A stretch of 64,000 bases of DNA, from assembly GCF_947087965.1 (NCBI RefSeq), contig NZ_CAMUES010000001.1:186001-250000 (forward strand), written 5' to 3'. The notes under the pieces were generated by a model. It saw nothing but the letters and a program-made list of their open reading frames with translations. It ran no database searches and was not told the origin of the DNA. Source of the DNA: an uncultured Mobiluncus sp. GTDB lineage: Bacteria > Actinomycetota > Actinomycetes > Actinomycetales > Actinomycetaceae. Of this stretch, positions 26,837 through 36,952 are shown piece after piece; positions within the stretch are counted from its first letter, which is position 1; each line of letters begins with the position of its first letter. Both the position numbers and the translations under genes were made by a program.

Positions 26837-28402
26837 GTGATTTGGGGATATGCGCCGGATTTGATTGCACAAACGGAAAAACCTCTGGTCGCGCAGGCTG
26901 ACCGAGAGCAAGGCGCGGACGCGCTGATGCGACGAGCCGCCTATGCGCTGGCTCATCACACGCACCGAGCCTTGTCCGGAGCTGAGGCAGACATTACCGT
27001 GTCATCGGTTCCCCGGGGACGCCGGCGTATTTTGGTTTTGGTCGGAGCGGGCAACAACGGTGGCGATGGCCTGTACGGGGCGGCGTATCTGCGGCGGCGC
27101 GGCTATCCGGTCGCGGTCCTGCCGACCTCGGAGCATATCCACGAGCGCGGTGCGGCTGCGGCGCGGCAAGCCGGGGTGGAGTTTTGGCCCAGTGTGCTAC
27201 CCGAGACAGTGGGGGAGGCTCTGCACGCGCTAAAGGCGTGGAAACCGGTTGCCGTTATTGACGCGATTATCGGGATTGGAGCCCGTCCCCCCTTGCGAGA
27301 ACCCGCGTTATCTCTGGTCCGGGGCATCAGTGAGTTGTTCAGCCAGTGGCCGGAGGGGTCAGTGCCCCTGGTGGTGGCTTGCGATCATCCTTCGGGCCTG
27401 GATTTGTACCGCGGCGCTGATTTGGGTCCGAATCAGGAACTGTTGCCAGCTGACCTGACCGTGACGATGGGGGCGGCGAAAACCGGAATGTTGGTCGGTC
27501 CTGGTGCGCTCACGATAGGCCGCCTGCATGTTCAGGACATCGGACTGCCCCAGCAGACAATGCAGCCCGGTGTCGGCCTGATTGAACGCGCTGACGTGCG
27601 CGAACTGTGGCCCTGGCCGCACTTTGCGGATCACAAATATTCACGCGGAGTGTTGGGCGTAATGGCGGGGTCCGCGCGCTATCCCGGAGCGGGAGTCTTG
27701 GTTACTGCTGCCGCCTTGAATGCGGGGGAGTCTTTCCTGCGCTACCTCGGTGAGCCCGCGGTGCGGTCGGTAGTGATACGGGCTTGCCCGGAAGTCGTAT
27801 TGGGAGAAGGTCGTTGCCAAGCCCGCATTATCGGTCCCGGCCTTGCGGCGGGTTCGCCGCAGCATCGCGAACAAATGTTGAACGCTTGGCGCGGCCGTGG
27901 CGCTCGCGAGTTGGTGATTCTCGATGCGGGCGCATTGGGACTCATCGGAACAGACATACAGTCCGATGCGAATTGCCTACTCACTCCCCACGCCGGGGAA
28001 GCAGCCGCCCTAGCCGCGCAACTCGGTCGGGAAACCACCCGAGAGGCTATCGAGGCCAATCCTTATGACTGGGCCCTACAGCTTGCCGCAGAAACGCACG
28101 CCACCGTCCTTTTGAAGGGACCTACCACCACTATTGCCAATCCGGAAGGTCAGGTTTATTCCCTGACTCACGGCACCCGAGACTTGGCTACTGCGGGTTC
28201 CGGGGACGTGCTGGCGGGAATTTTGGGATATGTTTTCGCCGCGGCGAATGCCCGTACCGAAACTACTGGAGAAACTTTGGATTTGGGAAAACTGGCAGCT
28301 GCCGCGGCTTGGCTGCACGCCGAAGCGGGTCGTTTGGTCGCGCCCACCCCTCGTGCCACCGCCATTATCCAGGCGATTCCCCGGGCTTTGGCGGGGCTAT
28401 AA
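26837..28402 (+). CDS. nnr: Bifunctional NAD(P)H-hydrate epimerase / ADP-dependent dehydratase
   Basis: This enzyme repairs hydrated NAD(P)H: the N-terminal YjeF_N domain epimerises NAD(P)HX and the C-terminal kinase-like domain dehydrates it. The 521-residue product contains LVGAGNNGGDGLYGAAYL in the epimerase half. The dehydratase half has KYSRGVLGVMAGSARYPGAG, LTPHAGEAAAL and the DLATAGSGDVLAGILG nucleotide loop. The GTG start lacks a strong ribosome site. alr follows 65 bp downstream, a common actinobacterial order. Confidence 0.94.
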   Translation: MIWGYAPDLIAQTEKPLVAQADREQGADALMRRAAYALAHHTHRALSGAEADITVSSVPRGRRRILVLVGAGNNGGDGLYGAAYLRRRGYPVAVLPTSEHIHERGAAAARQAGVEFWPSVLPETVGEALHALKAWKPVAVIDAIIGIGARPPLREPALSLVRGISELFSQWPEGSVPLVVACDHPSGLDLYRGADLGPNQELLPADLTVTMGAAKTGMLVGPGALTIGRLHVQDIGLPQQTMQPGVGLIERADVRELWPWPHFADHKYSRGVLGVMAGSARYPGAGVLVTAAALNAGESFLRYLGEPAVRSVVIRACPEVVLGEGRCQARIIGPGLAAGSPQHREQMLNAWRGRGARELVILDAGALGLIGTDIQSDANCLLTPHAGEAAALAAQLGRETTREAIEANPYDWALQLAAETHATVLLKGPTTTIANPEGQVYSLTHGTRDLATAGSGDVLAGILGYVFAAANARTETTGETLDLGKLAAAAAWLHAEAGRLVAPTPRATAIIQAIPRALAGL

Positions 28403-28467
28403 ACTATCCCGGTCCCACTAAACGTGACAAACTAGGAAGTGCGAAAACTATTTTGTAAAGGAAGATT

Positions 28468-29796
28468 ATGACCAACGTGGATGTTCCCCAATGGCCGGTA
28501 CGTGCTGTGGTGAATCTCAGTGCGTATCAGGAAAATCTCGCCCAGATGCGTCGTTTTGCCCCGAACTGTCAACAAATGGCAATCGTGAAAGCTAATGCTT
28601 ACGGACACGGTATCGAGCGCATGGCGCTGGCAGCACTCGGTGCCGGTGCGGAATGGTTGGGTGTCGCCAAAGCCAGCGAGGCTTTCCAGCTACGCAAATA
28701 CCTAGATAAGCAAGGCGTGGCGCGTGACCATCTGGTAGACACGCCCACTTCGGCCATGATGCGTTCGCGTCTGTATCAGACTGCCGCGATGGGACTACCC
28801 ACCGCCTCGCGCCCCCGCATCCTGACTTGGCTCTACCCCCCGCAAACAGATTTGCAACAGGTCGTGAAAGCGGAAATCGACATTTCTGTCTCTACTTTGG
28901 ACCAGCTGGATCAGGTTTCGCGTGCCTGCGATGCAGCCGGACTGCGTTGCCGGGTACATCTGAAAGTCGATACCGGACTGTGCCGAGCCGGTGCCACGGA
29001 TCAAGATTTTCCGGTGCTGTGCAAGCTGGCTCGAGCGCGGGAACGTGCCGGGCTCATTGAAGTCAGTGCCGTCTGGTCACATTTGGCGCGCGCGGATGAA
29101 GACACGGCCGCTGCGGAGACCTTCACCAAGTCGCAGCTGAGGACCTTTGACTGGGCTTGGGAGGTCGCTCAAGAGGCGGGTTTGCGCCCGAGATTGCGTC
29201 ACATCGCCGCCACCGCAGGAATTATTTGGTATCCCGAGAGCCACTATGACCTGGTCAGGGTAGGAATTTCGGGATACGGGTTGAGTCCTAATCCCGAAAT
29301 TGCGTCGTCGTGGCAGCTAGGGGTACGTCCGGTGATGCGACTGGAAACGAACGTGGTTCAGGTTAAAAAAGTTGAGAAAGGCGCTGCGGTTTCCTACGGC
29401 GGTGAATGGGTCGCACCGGGACCGCGCTGGTTGGCTCTGCTACCTATTGGATACGCCGACGGCTTACATCGCCTGGCAAAGAATCGCGGTGAAACCTGGA
29501 TTAAAGGCCGGCGCGCCCCGATTGTTGGGCGGATTCCGATGGATCAAATTGTGGTTGATTTGGGTCCGGCGGTGGACGATTCCGGAGTCCCTGCTCCTTG
29601 TCCGGTCGAGCCGGGCGAGCTGGCGATTATTTTTGGCGATGCTAAGGACCGTTTGTTCGGGGGGATTCCAGGAGTTCCTTCGCTTCCGACCGCCGACGAC
29701 TGGGCGGAGTGGACCGATACCATCAATTATGAAGTCATTACCGGTATTTCCCCCAACGTGCCGCGGGTTTATGTTGAGGATCAGCCAGAACGCTGA
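28468..29796 (+). CDS. alr: Alanine racemase
   Basis: Alr makes D-alanine for peptidoglycan. The 442-residue product has the PLP lysine in MAIVKANAYGHG (Lys41), the barrel signatures HLKVDTGLCRAG and RVGISGYGLSP, the catalytic Tyr region VSYGGEWVAPG, and the C-terminal VGRIPMDQIVVDLG and YEVITGISPNVPRVY. It is longer than the ~370-residue norm, with an insertion around residues 85-130 that contains Pro- and Arg-rich sequence. AAAGGAAG precedes the ATG. It heads the run alr-tsaE-membrane protein-tsaB-rimI. Confidence 0.96.
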   Translation: MTNVDVPQWPVRAVVNLSAYQENLAQMRRFAPNCQQMAIVKANAYGHGIERMALAALGAGAEWLGVAKASEAFQLRKYLDKQGVARDHLVDTPTSAMMRSRLYQTAAMGLPTASRPRILTWLYPPQTDLQQVVKAEIDISVSTLDQLDQVSRACDAAGLRCRVHLKVDTGLCRAGATDQDFPVLCKLARARERAGLIEVSAVWSHLARADEDTAAAETFTKSQLRTFDWAWEVAQEAGLRPRLRHIAATAGIIWYPESHYDLVRVGISGYGLSPNPEIASSWQLGVRPVMRLETNVVQVKKVEKGAAVSYGGEWVAPGPRWLALLPIGYADGLHRLAKNRGETWIKGRRAPIVGRIPMDQIVVDLGPAVDDSGVPAPCPVEPGELAIIFGDAKDRLFGGIPGVPSLPTADDWAEWTDTINYEVITGISPNVPRVYVEDQPER

Positions 29797-29842
29797 GCTT
29801 CGAGAGCTAACGTAAGGGCTGTTGAATAACTGAGGAGGAACG

Positions 29843-30454
29843 ATGAGCCGCGAGGGGAACCTTTTGCTGGAAGTCGAAACGAGGTCCGCTGACGATACCC
29901 GTCTGTTGGGCCAAGCCCTGGTCCCATTTCTGCAAGCCGGCGATTTGGTGATTCTGGAAGGTGAGCTGGGCGCTGGAAAAACCACTCTGACCCAAGGTAT
30001 CGGTGCCGGTTTGCACGTCAACCAGCGGGTTACCTCTCCAACCTTCATCATCGCCCGCAATCACACGAAATCCCCCGACGCGCCGGGGCCGAACTTGGTT
30101 CACGTCGATGCCTATCGTCTGACGGGCGGAGACGATGTGGAAACTCTGGATTTGGAATCGGCGTTAGAAACCGCGGTGGTGGTGGTCGAATGGGGTACTG
30201 ACAAGGTGGAGGGGCTCAGTTCCCACTGCCTGAAGCTGTCCCTGTGCCGACCTGAGAGCGCTGCTGCTCCCGTTACGGGAACTATCGTGGACCTGCCCGA
30301 AGAGACAACCTGCCGAGTTGTCTTTCGCGGTCTGGAGGGTACTTGGAATCTGTCAGGTTTGGTGCAGCAGTGGGAGGCTTTGCGTGCGCAGGCAGATGCG
30401 AGTGCGGAATCCGGTGTTGCCCCAGAAACTTGCCAGCCCGGGGCGGATTTGTAA
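29843..30454 (+). CDS. tsaE: tRNA t6A biosynthesis ATPase TsaE
   Basis: TsaE is the small ATPase that works with TsaB and TsaD to add threonylcarbamoyl to A37 of tRNAs. The 203-residue product has the Walker A loop GELGAGKTTLTQG (residues 40-47 core), VTSPTFIIARNH, HVDAYRLTGGDDVETLDL and VVVVEWGTDKV. The C-terminal ~60 residues extend beyond the usual ~150-residue core and look disordered at the end. GAGGAGG precedes the ATG. tsaB is two genes downstream. Confidence 0.95.
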   Translation: MSREGNLLLEVETRSADDTRLLGQALVPFLQAGDLVILEGELGAGKTTLTQGIGAGLHVNQRVTSPTFIIARNHTKSPDAPGPNLVHVDAYRLTGGDDVETLDLESALETAVVVVEWGTDKVEGLSSHCLKLSLCRPESAAAPVTGTIVDLPEETTCRVVFRGLEGTWNLSGLVQQWEALRAQADASAESGVAPETCQPGADL

Positions 30455-30474
30455 ATAGGCTGATAGGAAAGCCG

Positions 30475-31599
30475 ATGCCGAAAGTTTTTCAGGTGCGCCG
30501 CGGGTGCAAGGCCTATCTGGGCTGTGTCCTCGTTCTGCTGTGCGCGGTGGTGATGAGTTTCGCTTCGCCAAGTGTCGGGCAAGCCGCCCCTGGGCTCACT
30601 CACCCGACTGATACCACGGACGAGGTTGTTTCCGGGGGTTTTCCAGGTGTGGCGGGACAGCTGCCGCGAAGCGCCAAGAGCGACCTCCCTGACGATGTCC
30701 GCGTTTGGTTTAACACCAAGGCTGATGCTTTCGGACAATCATTGCGTGAATACCTCCTAGATAGTGTAAAGATTCCCCCGGAAGCCCCGATTGAGGTGGG
30801 AACCCCGACCCAGGTAGTGACTTGGTCTGCTCGGATGCTACGCGGCACCTACAATCCAGACAGTGCGGTAACACCGATTGACATGTGGGTCGCCCCGGTG
30901 AGCATTGATGATCGAGAACTTGGGGTAGTGGTCTATGTCTCGGACGAAAAAGACCTTTATCCCCTTTCTCCGCCAGCGCACGTAGAGACTTTGGCTCCGA
31001 AAGCCACCGCGGGGGTACCTGAACCCACTTCGAACTCGCGCGAAAATAACTCGCAGTCTGCAAGCGGGTATGTTCCGGAACCAAAAAATTCTCACCTGCC
31101 CGTCCGGTCGGAGCCTCCCGGCGCCAGCTATGTGTTGCCTGATTTAGCTCATGCTTTGCTGGCAACGTCGCCGGATTCTGTCCGTTCTAGCCGTCCCGTT
31201 TATGACCCAATCGTTCACGGCTGGTTTATGTTGAACGAGGAACGATTGCTGCCGGTATCTAACGCAGCGCGTGCCCGCGTTGTCGGAGAGGTGACGTTGG
31301 CGCAGGTGCAAGAAGCGGTGCAGTCTTGGTGGGGAACTGTCAGTCCCACCCCCACGCCGACCTCGGAAGCGTTGCCAACCAACAATAACACCTTGGTGTG
31401 GGTGGTCATCCTCGCTGTCGCCATTGTCGGTGTCGCACTGTTGGTGGTGTGGCTGACTTTCCGTTGGCAATCCCGCACGGAAGATGCCGCCGAAGTGCTC
31501 TCCCTGCCTGACCCGGAACTCATTATGGTGCCTACATCTGCGCCGACTTCCGCGATTCCGACTTTAGCGGTGAATGGTTCTGAGGGCGAAGCGCATTAG
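30475..31599 (+). CDS. Secreted, membrane-anchored protein of unknown function in the t6A operon
   Basis: I do not recognise a family. From the ATG at 30475 (a longer frame would overlap tsaE) the product is 374 residues. An N-terminal signal or anchor helix (~18-40: GCVLVLLCAVVMSFASPSVGQ) is followed by a ~265-residue extracytoplasmic region with Ser/Pro-rich linkers. A transmembrane helix lies at ~305-330 (VWVVILAVAIVGVALLVVW), with a ~43-residue cytoplasmic tail. The layout suggests a type I membrane protein. It interrupts the usual tsaE-tsaB order with short gaps on both sides, so it is probably cotranscribed. Residues with enzymatic meaning are not evident. Confidence 0.75.
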   Translation: MPKVFQVRRGCKAYLGCVLVLLCAVVMSFASPSVGQAAPGLTHPTDTTDEVVSGGFPGVAGQLPRSAKSDLPDDVRVWFNTKADAFGQSLREYLLDSVKIPPEAPIEVGTPTQVVTWSARMLRGTYNPDSAVTPIDMWVAPVSIDDRELGVVVYVSDEKDLYPLSPPAHVETLAPKATAGVPEPTSNSRENNSQSASGYVPEPKNSHLPVRSEPPGASYVLPDLAHALLATSPDSVRSSRPVYDPIVHGWFMLNEERLLPVSNAARARVVGEVTLAQVQEAVQSWWGTVSPTPTPTSEALPTNNNTLVWVVILAVAIVGVALLVVWLTFRWQSRTEDAAEVLSLPDPELIMVPTSAPTSAIPTLAVNGSEGEAH

Positions 31600-31609
31600 G
31601 ATTGTCCCT

Positions 31610-32335
31610 GTGAGTTACCTGTTTATCGATACCTGTGCCGGGGCGGGGGTTGCCCTGGTGAATTCCGAGAACCCCGGCGATGTGCTGGTGAAGGTGAATC
31701 CTGACGGAAAAGCCCAAGTGGAAGCCCTTTCGTCCCTGGTTACTGACGTGGTTCAAGAAGGCGGCAGACCGCAAAAAATTGTGGTTTCGCGAGGACCCGC
31801 CCCGTTTACCGGGCTGCGGGTTGGCTTGGTCACGGCTCGGACCTTAGGGCTTGCCTGGGATATCCCGGTTGTCGGGGTGGATGAGCTGTTCCTCCAGGCG
31901 CAGGCTGCCGCTCAGGTGCTTTCTGGCGCTGACTATCTAGCTCAGACTCAGGGGCAGACGCTGCGTTGGATAGTGTCCCTGATGGATGCCCGCCGCCACG
32001 AAGTCTATGCCGGGCTGTTCAAATTTGACCCGACGGGCGGGCGCTTGACGCAATGCGGGACCGATTGGGTTGGTCCTGCCTCCCTTTTGGAGGGTGTCGC
32101 CCAAGGGTGGGACCACGATTTTGCGGGGTTTGCCGGGGCAGGAGTTTTCCTAGTCGGCAACGCTACTACCCAGGTCACGGGTCAGACCGTGGAGGTACGC
32201 TTTGCCGACCTGGCGAGGGCGGCGAACTCCCTTGTGAACGGGGTGGACGGAGACTCGGAGGGGCAACGGGAATTGGCTTCACTGAGCACCGAGCCGCAGT
32301 ATCTGCGCCGACCGGATATCCAACAAAAGCCATAG
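31610..32335 (+). CDS. tsaB: tRNA t6A biosynthesis protein TsaB
   Basis: TsaB is the inactive paralogue of TsaD that scaffolds the threonylcarbamoyl transferase complex. The 241-residue product from GTG at 31610 opens VSYLFIDTCAGAGVALV, the family N terminus. An in-frame upstream ATG at 31574 would overlap the previous gene. Signatures KIVVSRGPAPFTGLRVGLVTARTLGLAW and SLMDARRHEVYAGLF are present. The C terminus ends EPQYLRRPDIQQKP, matching the conserved P.YLR motif. rimI follows after 25 bp. Confidence 0.93.
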   Translation: MSYLFIDTCAGAGVALVNSENPGDVLVKVNPDGKAQVEALSSLVTDVVQEGGRPQKIVVSRGPAPFTGLRVGLVTARTLGLAWDIPVVGVDELFLQAQAAAQVLSGADYLAQTQGQTLRWIVSLMDARRHEVYAGLFKFDPTGGRLTQCGTDWVGPASLLEGVAQGWDHDFAGFAGAGVFLVGNATTQVTGQTVEVRFADLARAANSLVNGVDGDSEGQRELASLSTEPQYLRRPDIQQKP

Positions 32336-32360
32336 CTAGCGTTGAATTCACCGGTAAACC

Positions 32361-32873
32361 ATGATTCGCGACGGTTCGAGTGAGGATACGGCAGACCTGG
32401 AACGCGCCGAACAGGAGTGCTTCGCGTCTGACGCGTGGGACCGGGAATCCTTGGCGTCCCTGCTGGCGCATCCAGATATCAGCTTTCGGTTGAGTATCAG
32501 TGAAACTGATGAATTCGTGGCGTGGGCCGTATGGGGTTTTGGGGAAATGAGCATTCCTGTCGGCGACCTGCCTCCTACTGAGCGTAACCAAGCGGTTACT
32601 TCCATGGCTCGGGGGGACAGGCTGATACGGGTTCTCTCACTGGCGACTCGACCGGCGTGGCGGGGAAAAGGCTACGCCAGGCAGCTGCTGGCAGACGGCC
32701 TGTGCCGTGGGCGCGCCCGGGGCTATGCGGGGGCAGCGTTGGAGGTTCGGTCCAGTAACACGACAGCCCAAGGTCTCTATGAGAGTCAAGGTTTCCAGAT
32801 GTGGGCACGGTTGCCGTTCTGGTTTCGAGAACCGACAGAGAACGGCCTAATCATGGTGAAAATGTTTTTCTAA
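32361..32873 (+). CDS. rimI: GNAT N-acetyltransferase, ribosomal protein S18 alanine acetyltransferase-like
   Basis: RimI acetylates the N terminus of S18 and is commonly encoded beside tsaB. The 170-residue product has the GNAT fold: an N-terminal acidic helix (DLERAEQECFASDAWD), the acetyl-CoA loop ATRPAWRGKGYARQLL, and ALEVRSSNTTAQGLYESQGF. The C terminus GLIMVKMFF is typical. No strong ribosome site is visible, so coupling to tsaB is possible. The usual next gene, tsaD, is absent; sdhC follows 127 bp later. Confidence 0.88.
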   Translation: MIRDGSSEDTADLERAEQECFASDAWDRESLASLLAHPDISFRLSISETDEFVAWAVWGFGEMSIPVGDLPPTERNQAVTSMARGDRLIRVLSLATRPAWRGKGYARQLLADGLCRGRARGYAGAALEVRSSNTTAQGLYESQGFQMWARLPFWFREPTENGLIMVKMFF

Positions 32874-33000
32874 CTCCAATGTTTCGTAAAAATTATGACC
32901 CCGCTGGACACGCGCGAACCCACACCTCGGGATAAATAGGGACTTTTGGCCTGAGCAACCAGGTAAATGCGCAGTTCGAGCCCCTATCCGGGAAAGCGAA

Positions 33001-33843
33001 ATGAAACCCCTAATCCAATTCAGCCAAGTCGCGCTCAGAAAATCTTATAGGCTCGACTTCGTGGCCAATACAACACTTACTACAGATAACAAAGCAATCA
33101 AGACCACCGTTATCATCAAACAAGCCATGGCAATCACTGGCGTGTTTTTTGTGGGGTTCGTGATTTTGCATGCCTACGGGAACCTAAAGGTGTTCTTCGG
33201 GGCAACCGTTTACAACGATTATGCGCTGCATTTGCGCACATTCCTCATGCCCATACTGCCCTATGAAGGGCTGTTGTGGATTCTCAGGGTTTTGCTGATT
33301 GTTTGCGCCCTGGTGCACATTATTTCCGCTCTGGCCCTGTGGCATCGAGCCAGCTTAGCGCGCGGTTCTCGCTACATGGTTAAGAAGTCGTTAGCGACGG
33401 CTTACGCGGGACGCACCGTCAGGTGGGGTGGCATCATCCTGTTGCTGTTCCTGATTTTTCACATCTCCCACTTCACCATGAAGTTTGCCAAGGTCGGCGA
33501 TGCGGCTGCCTATGCTTCCCACCAGGTCTTTCTGGATCCGGCGGGCAATGTCGTTGACGCTGCCGGGCCGGGGATTATCTCCGTGATGGAGGGCAATCCC
33601 TACGCCATGATGTTTACGACGTTCTCGAATTGGTGGATGGTGCTGGTTTACGCCATCGCGGTGGGGGCGCTGTGCCTGCACATCGCTCACGGCGTGTGGT
33701 CTGCATTGCAAACCATTGGCTGGTTGCGTCGCAACACCCAGTATGCAGTTCAGATTATTTCGGGCCTGGTTGGCCTGCTGGTGTTCGCAATGTTCCTGGC
33801 TCCGCCGGTGGCTATTCTCGCCGGAATGCCGATGCTGGCGTAG
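33001..33843 (+). CDS. sdhC: Succinate dehydrogenase/fumarate reductase cytochrome b subunit
   Basis: This membrane anchor carries haem b and connects SdhAB with menaquinone. The 280-residue product has five hydrophobic helices, with candidate haem-ligand His residues in VILHAYGNLKVF, LVHIISALALWHRA, FHISHFTMKF and LHIAHGVWSAL. The first ~40 residues are polar; the ATG at 33001 follows GGGAAAGC, while a GTG at 33061 would give a shorter N terminus. sdhA follows after 18 bp. The single larger anchor is the Bacillus/Corynebacterium type B organisation. Confidence 0.93.
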   Translation: MKPLIQFSQVALRKSYRLDFVANTTLTTDNKAIKTTVIIKQAMAITGVFFVGFVILHAYGNLKVFFGATVYNDYALHLRTFLMPILPYEGLLWILRVLLIVCALVHIISALALWHRASLARGSRYMVKKSLATAYAGRTVRWGGIILLLFLIFHISHFTMKFAKVGDAAAYASHQVFLDPAGNVVDAAGPGIISVMEGNPYAMMFTTFSNWWMVLVYAIAVGALCLHIAHGVWSALQTIGWLRRNTQYAVQIISGLVGLLVFAMFLAPPVAILAGMPMLA

Positions 33844-33861
33844 GGAAGGTAAGGAAAGATA

Positions 33862-35831
<1,970 letters not shown>

Positions 35832-35835
<4 letters not shown>

Positions 35836-36581
35836 ACATTACATTACGAGTTTGGCGTCAAAAGGGCCCGTCCGACAAGGGCGCGCTCCATGAATATCAT
35901 CTCACGGACATTTCCCCGGATGCTTCCTTCTTGGAAATGCTGGATATTCTCAACGAGCAGCTATTCGCTCAAGGTGAGGAACCAGTTGCCTTTGATTCGG
36001 ACTGTCGTGAGGGTATCTGCGGAATGTGCGGTATCGTCATCAACGGCGTGCCCCACGGCCCGCACAAGAACCGCACCACCACCTGCCAGTTGCACATGCG
36101 CACCTTCAAGGATGGCGACACGATTACGGTAGAGCCGTACCGTTCGCGGGCTTTCCCGATTCTGCGCGACTTGGTGGTAAGCCGTGAGGCTCTGGATCAC
36201 ATTATCCAAGCTGGTGGCTATGTTTCGGTCAATACGGGTTCCGCCCCCGAGGCGCACTCGGTACCGGTTCCCAAGCCCAATGCGGATCGTGCCTTCGAGG
36301 CCGCTGTCTGCATCGGCTGCGGCGCTTGTGTGGCGGCCTGCCCGAATGGTTCGGCGATGCTGTTCACCTCGGCAAAGGTCACTCACCTAGGCTTGCTGCC
36401 GCAGGGCAAGGTCGAGAACTACGAGCGCGTGGTGGCGATGCTGAACCAGCATGACGCGGAAGGCTTCGGCGCTTGCCAGAATATCGGCGAGTGCGCGGCT
36501 GCGTGCCCGAAGCAAATCCCGCTGGACTGCATCAGCTTCTTGAACCGTCAGCTGGGCAAGGCCTTCTTGAAGGGTCGGTAA
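35832..36581 (+). CDS. sdhB: Succinate dehydrogenase/fumarate reductase iron-sulphur subunit
   Basis: SdhB relays electrons between FAD and quinone through three Fe-S clusters. The 249-residue product has the ferredoxin-type set DCREGICGMCGIVING with TTTCQL for the 2Fe-2S cluster, then CIGCGACVAACPNG and CQNIGECAAACPKQI for the 4Fe-4S and 3Fe-4S clusters. GTG start inside the sdhA stop. A strong terminator follows 25 bp downstream, so sdhCAB forms one unit. Confidence 0.97.
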
Positions 36582-36605
36582 AACCAGCGCGGTAAACATA
36601 ACCAG

Positions 36606-36643
36606 AAAAAGTGGTGCCTCGGGATCCGGGGCGCCACTTTTTT
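36606..36643 (+). terminator. Rho-independent terminator after sdhB
   Basis: AAAGTGGTGCC (36608-36618) pairs with GGCGCCACTTT (36630-36640 region) with one wobble, followed by a T-run. It closes the sdhCAB operon. Confidence 0.85.
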
Positions 36644-36649
36644 CTCCAA

Positions 36650-36673
36650 AAAATGCCTTTTATCAGGCATTTT
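36650..36673 (+). terminator. Second hairpin after sdhB
   Basis: AAAATGCCT and AGGCATTTT form a 9-bp stem with a 6-nt loop. The arm ends in T residues, so it may be a backup terminator that isolates the downstream locus. Confidence 0.5.
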
Positions 36674-36700
36674 AGGAAATTAAAAGTTTTTTTCTAAAAA

Positions 36701-36742
36701 ACCTGTACATTCGTACCAAATACCTGTACACTTGTACCAAGT
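36701..36742 (+). promoter_or_regulatory. Tandem 21-bp direct repeat, candidate operator
   Basis: ACCTGTACATTCGTACCAA (36701-36719) recurs as ACCTGTACACTTGTACCAA (36722-36740) with a 21-bp period, i.e. two helical turns. Each copy contains paired GTAC half-sites. It sits ~210 bp before the amidinotransferase gene, after the sdh terminators, in a strongly A/T-rich stretch. This looks like two adjacent binding sites for one regulator. Confidence 0.55.
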
Positions 36743-36803
36743 GGTGATGGAGAGATGCTTCGGCAGCCCTGCAGACCCTCCCTATTGAAGCTCAGTGGGG
36801 AAA

Positions 36804-36850
36804 CAAAGTTGGCTACCCGGCTTTGCGTTCCGTGATATGGAGCACGGGAC
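36804..36850 (+). promoter_or_regulatory. Folded 5' leader of the amidinotransferase gene
   Basis: Two adjacent stems are visible: CAAAG/CTTTG (36804-36825) and GTTCCGTG/CACGGGAC (36827-36850, one wobble). They lie ~100 nt before the start codon, and no open frame is seen in the 371-bp gap. No known riboswitch class was recognised. Confidence 0.35.
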
Positions 36851-36952
36851 GTACACAGAGAACTGACCAAAGATGGTTGCTTCTCTGAATAACACGAAAA
36901 CAACAAACAAGCAGATGTGCGAAGTAGCGCATCAGACCATAAGGAGACAGAT

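Noticed and set aside
36701..36742. CRISPR-like repeats
   Set aside because: Only two adjacent copies without spacers and no cas genes; better explained as an operator pair.
36743..36952. Known riboswitch (guanidine-I, guanidine-II, glycine)
   Set aside because: Only fragments such as ACGGGA coincide. The paired ACGG-type and CCGAAGG-type signatures of these classes are missing.
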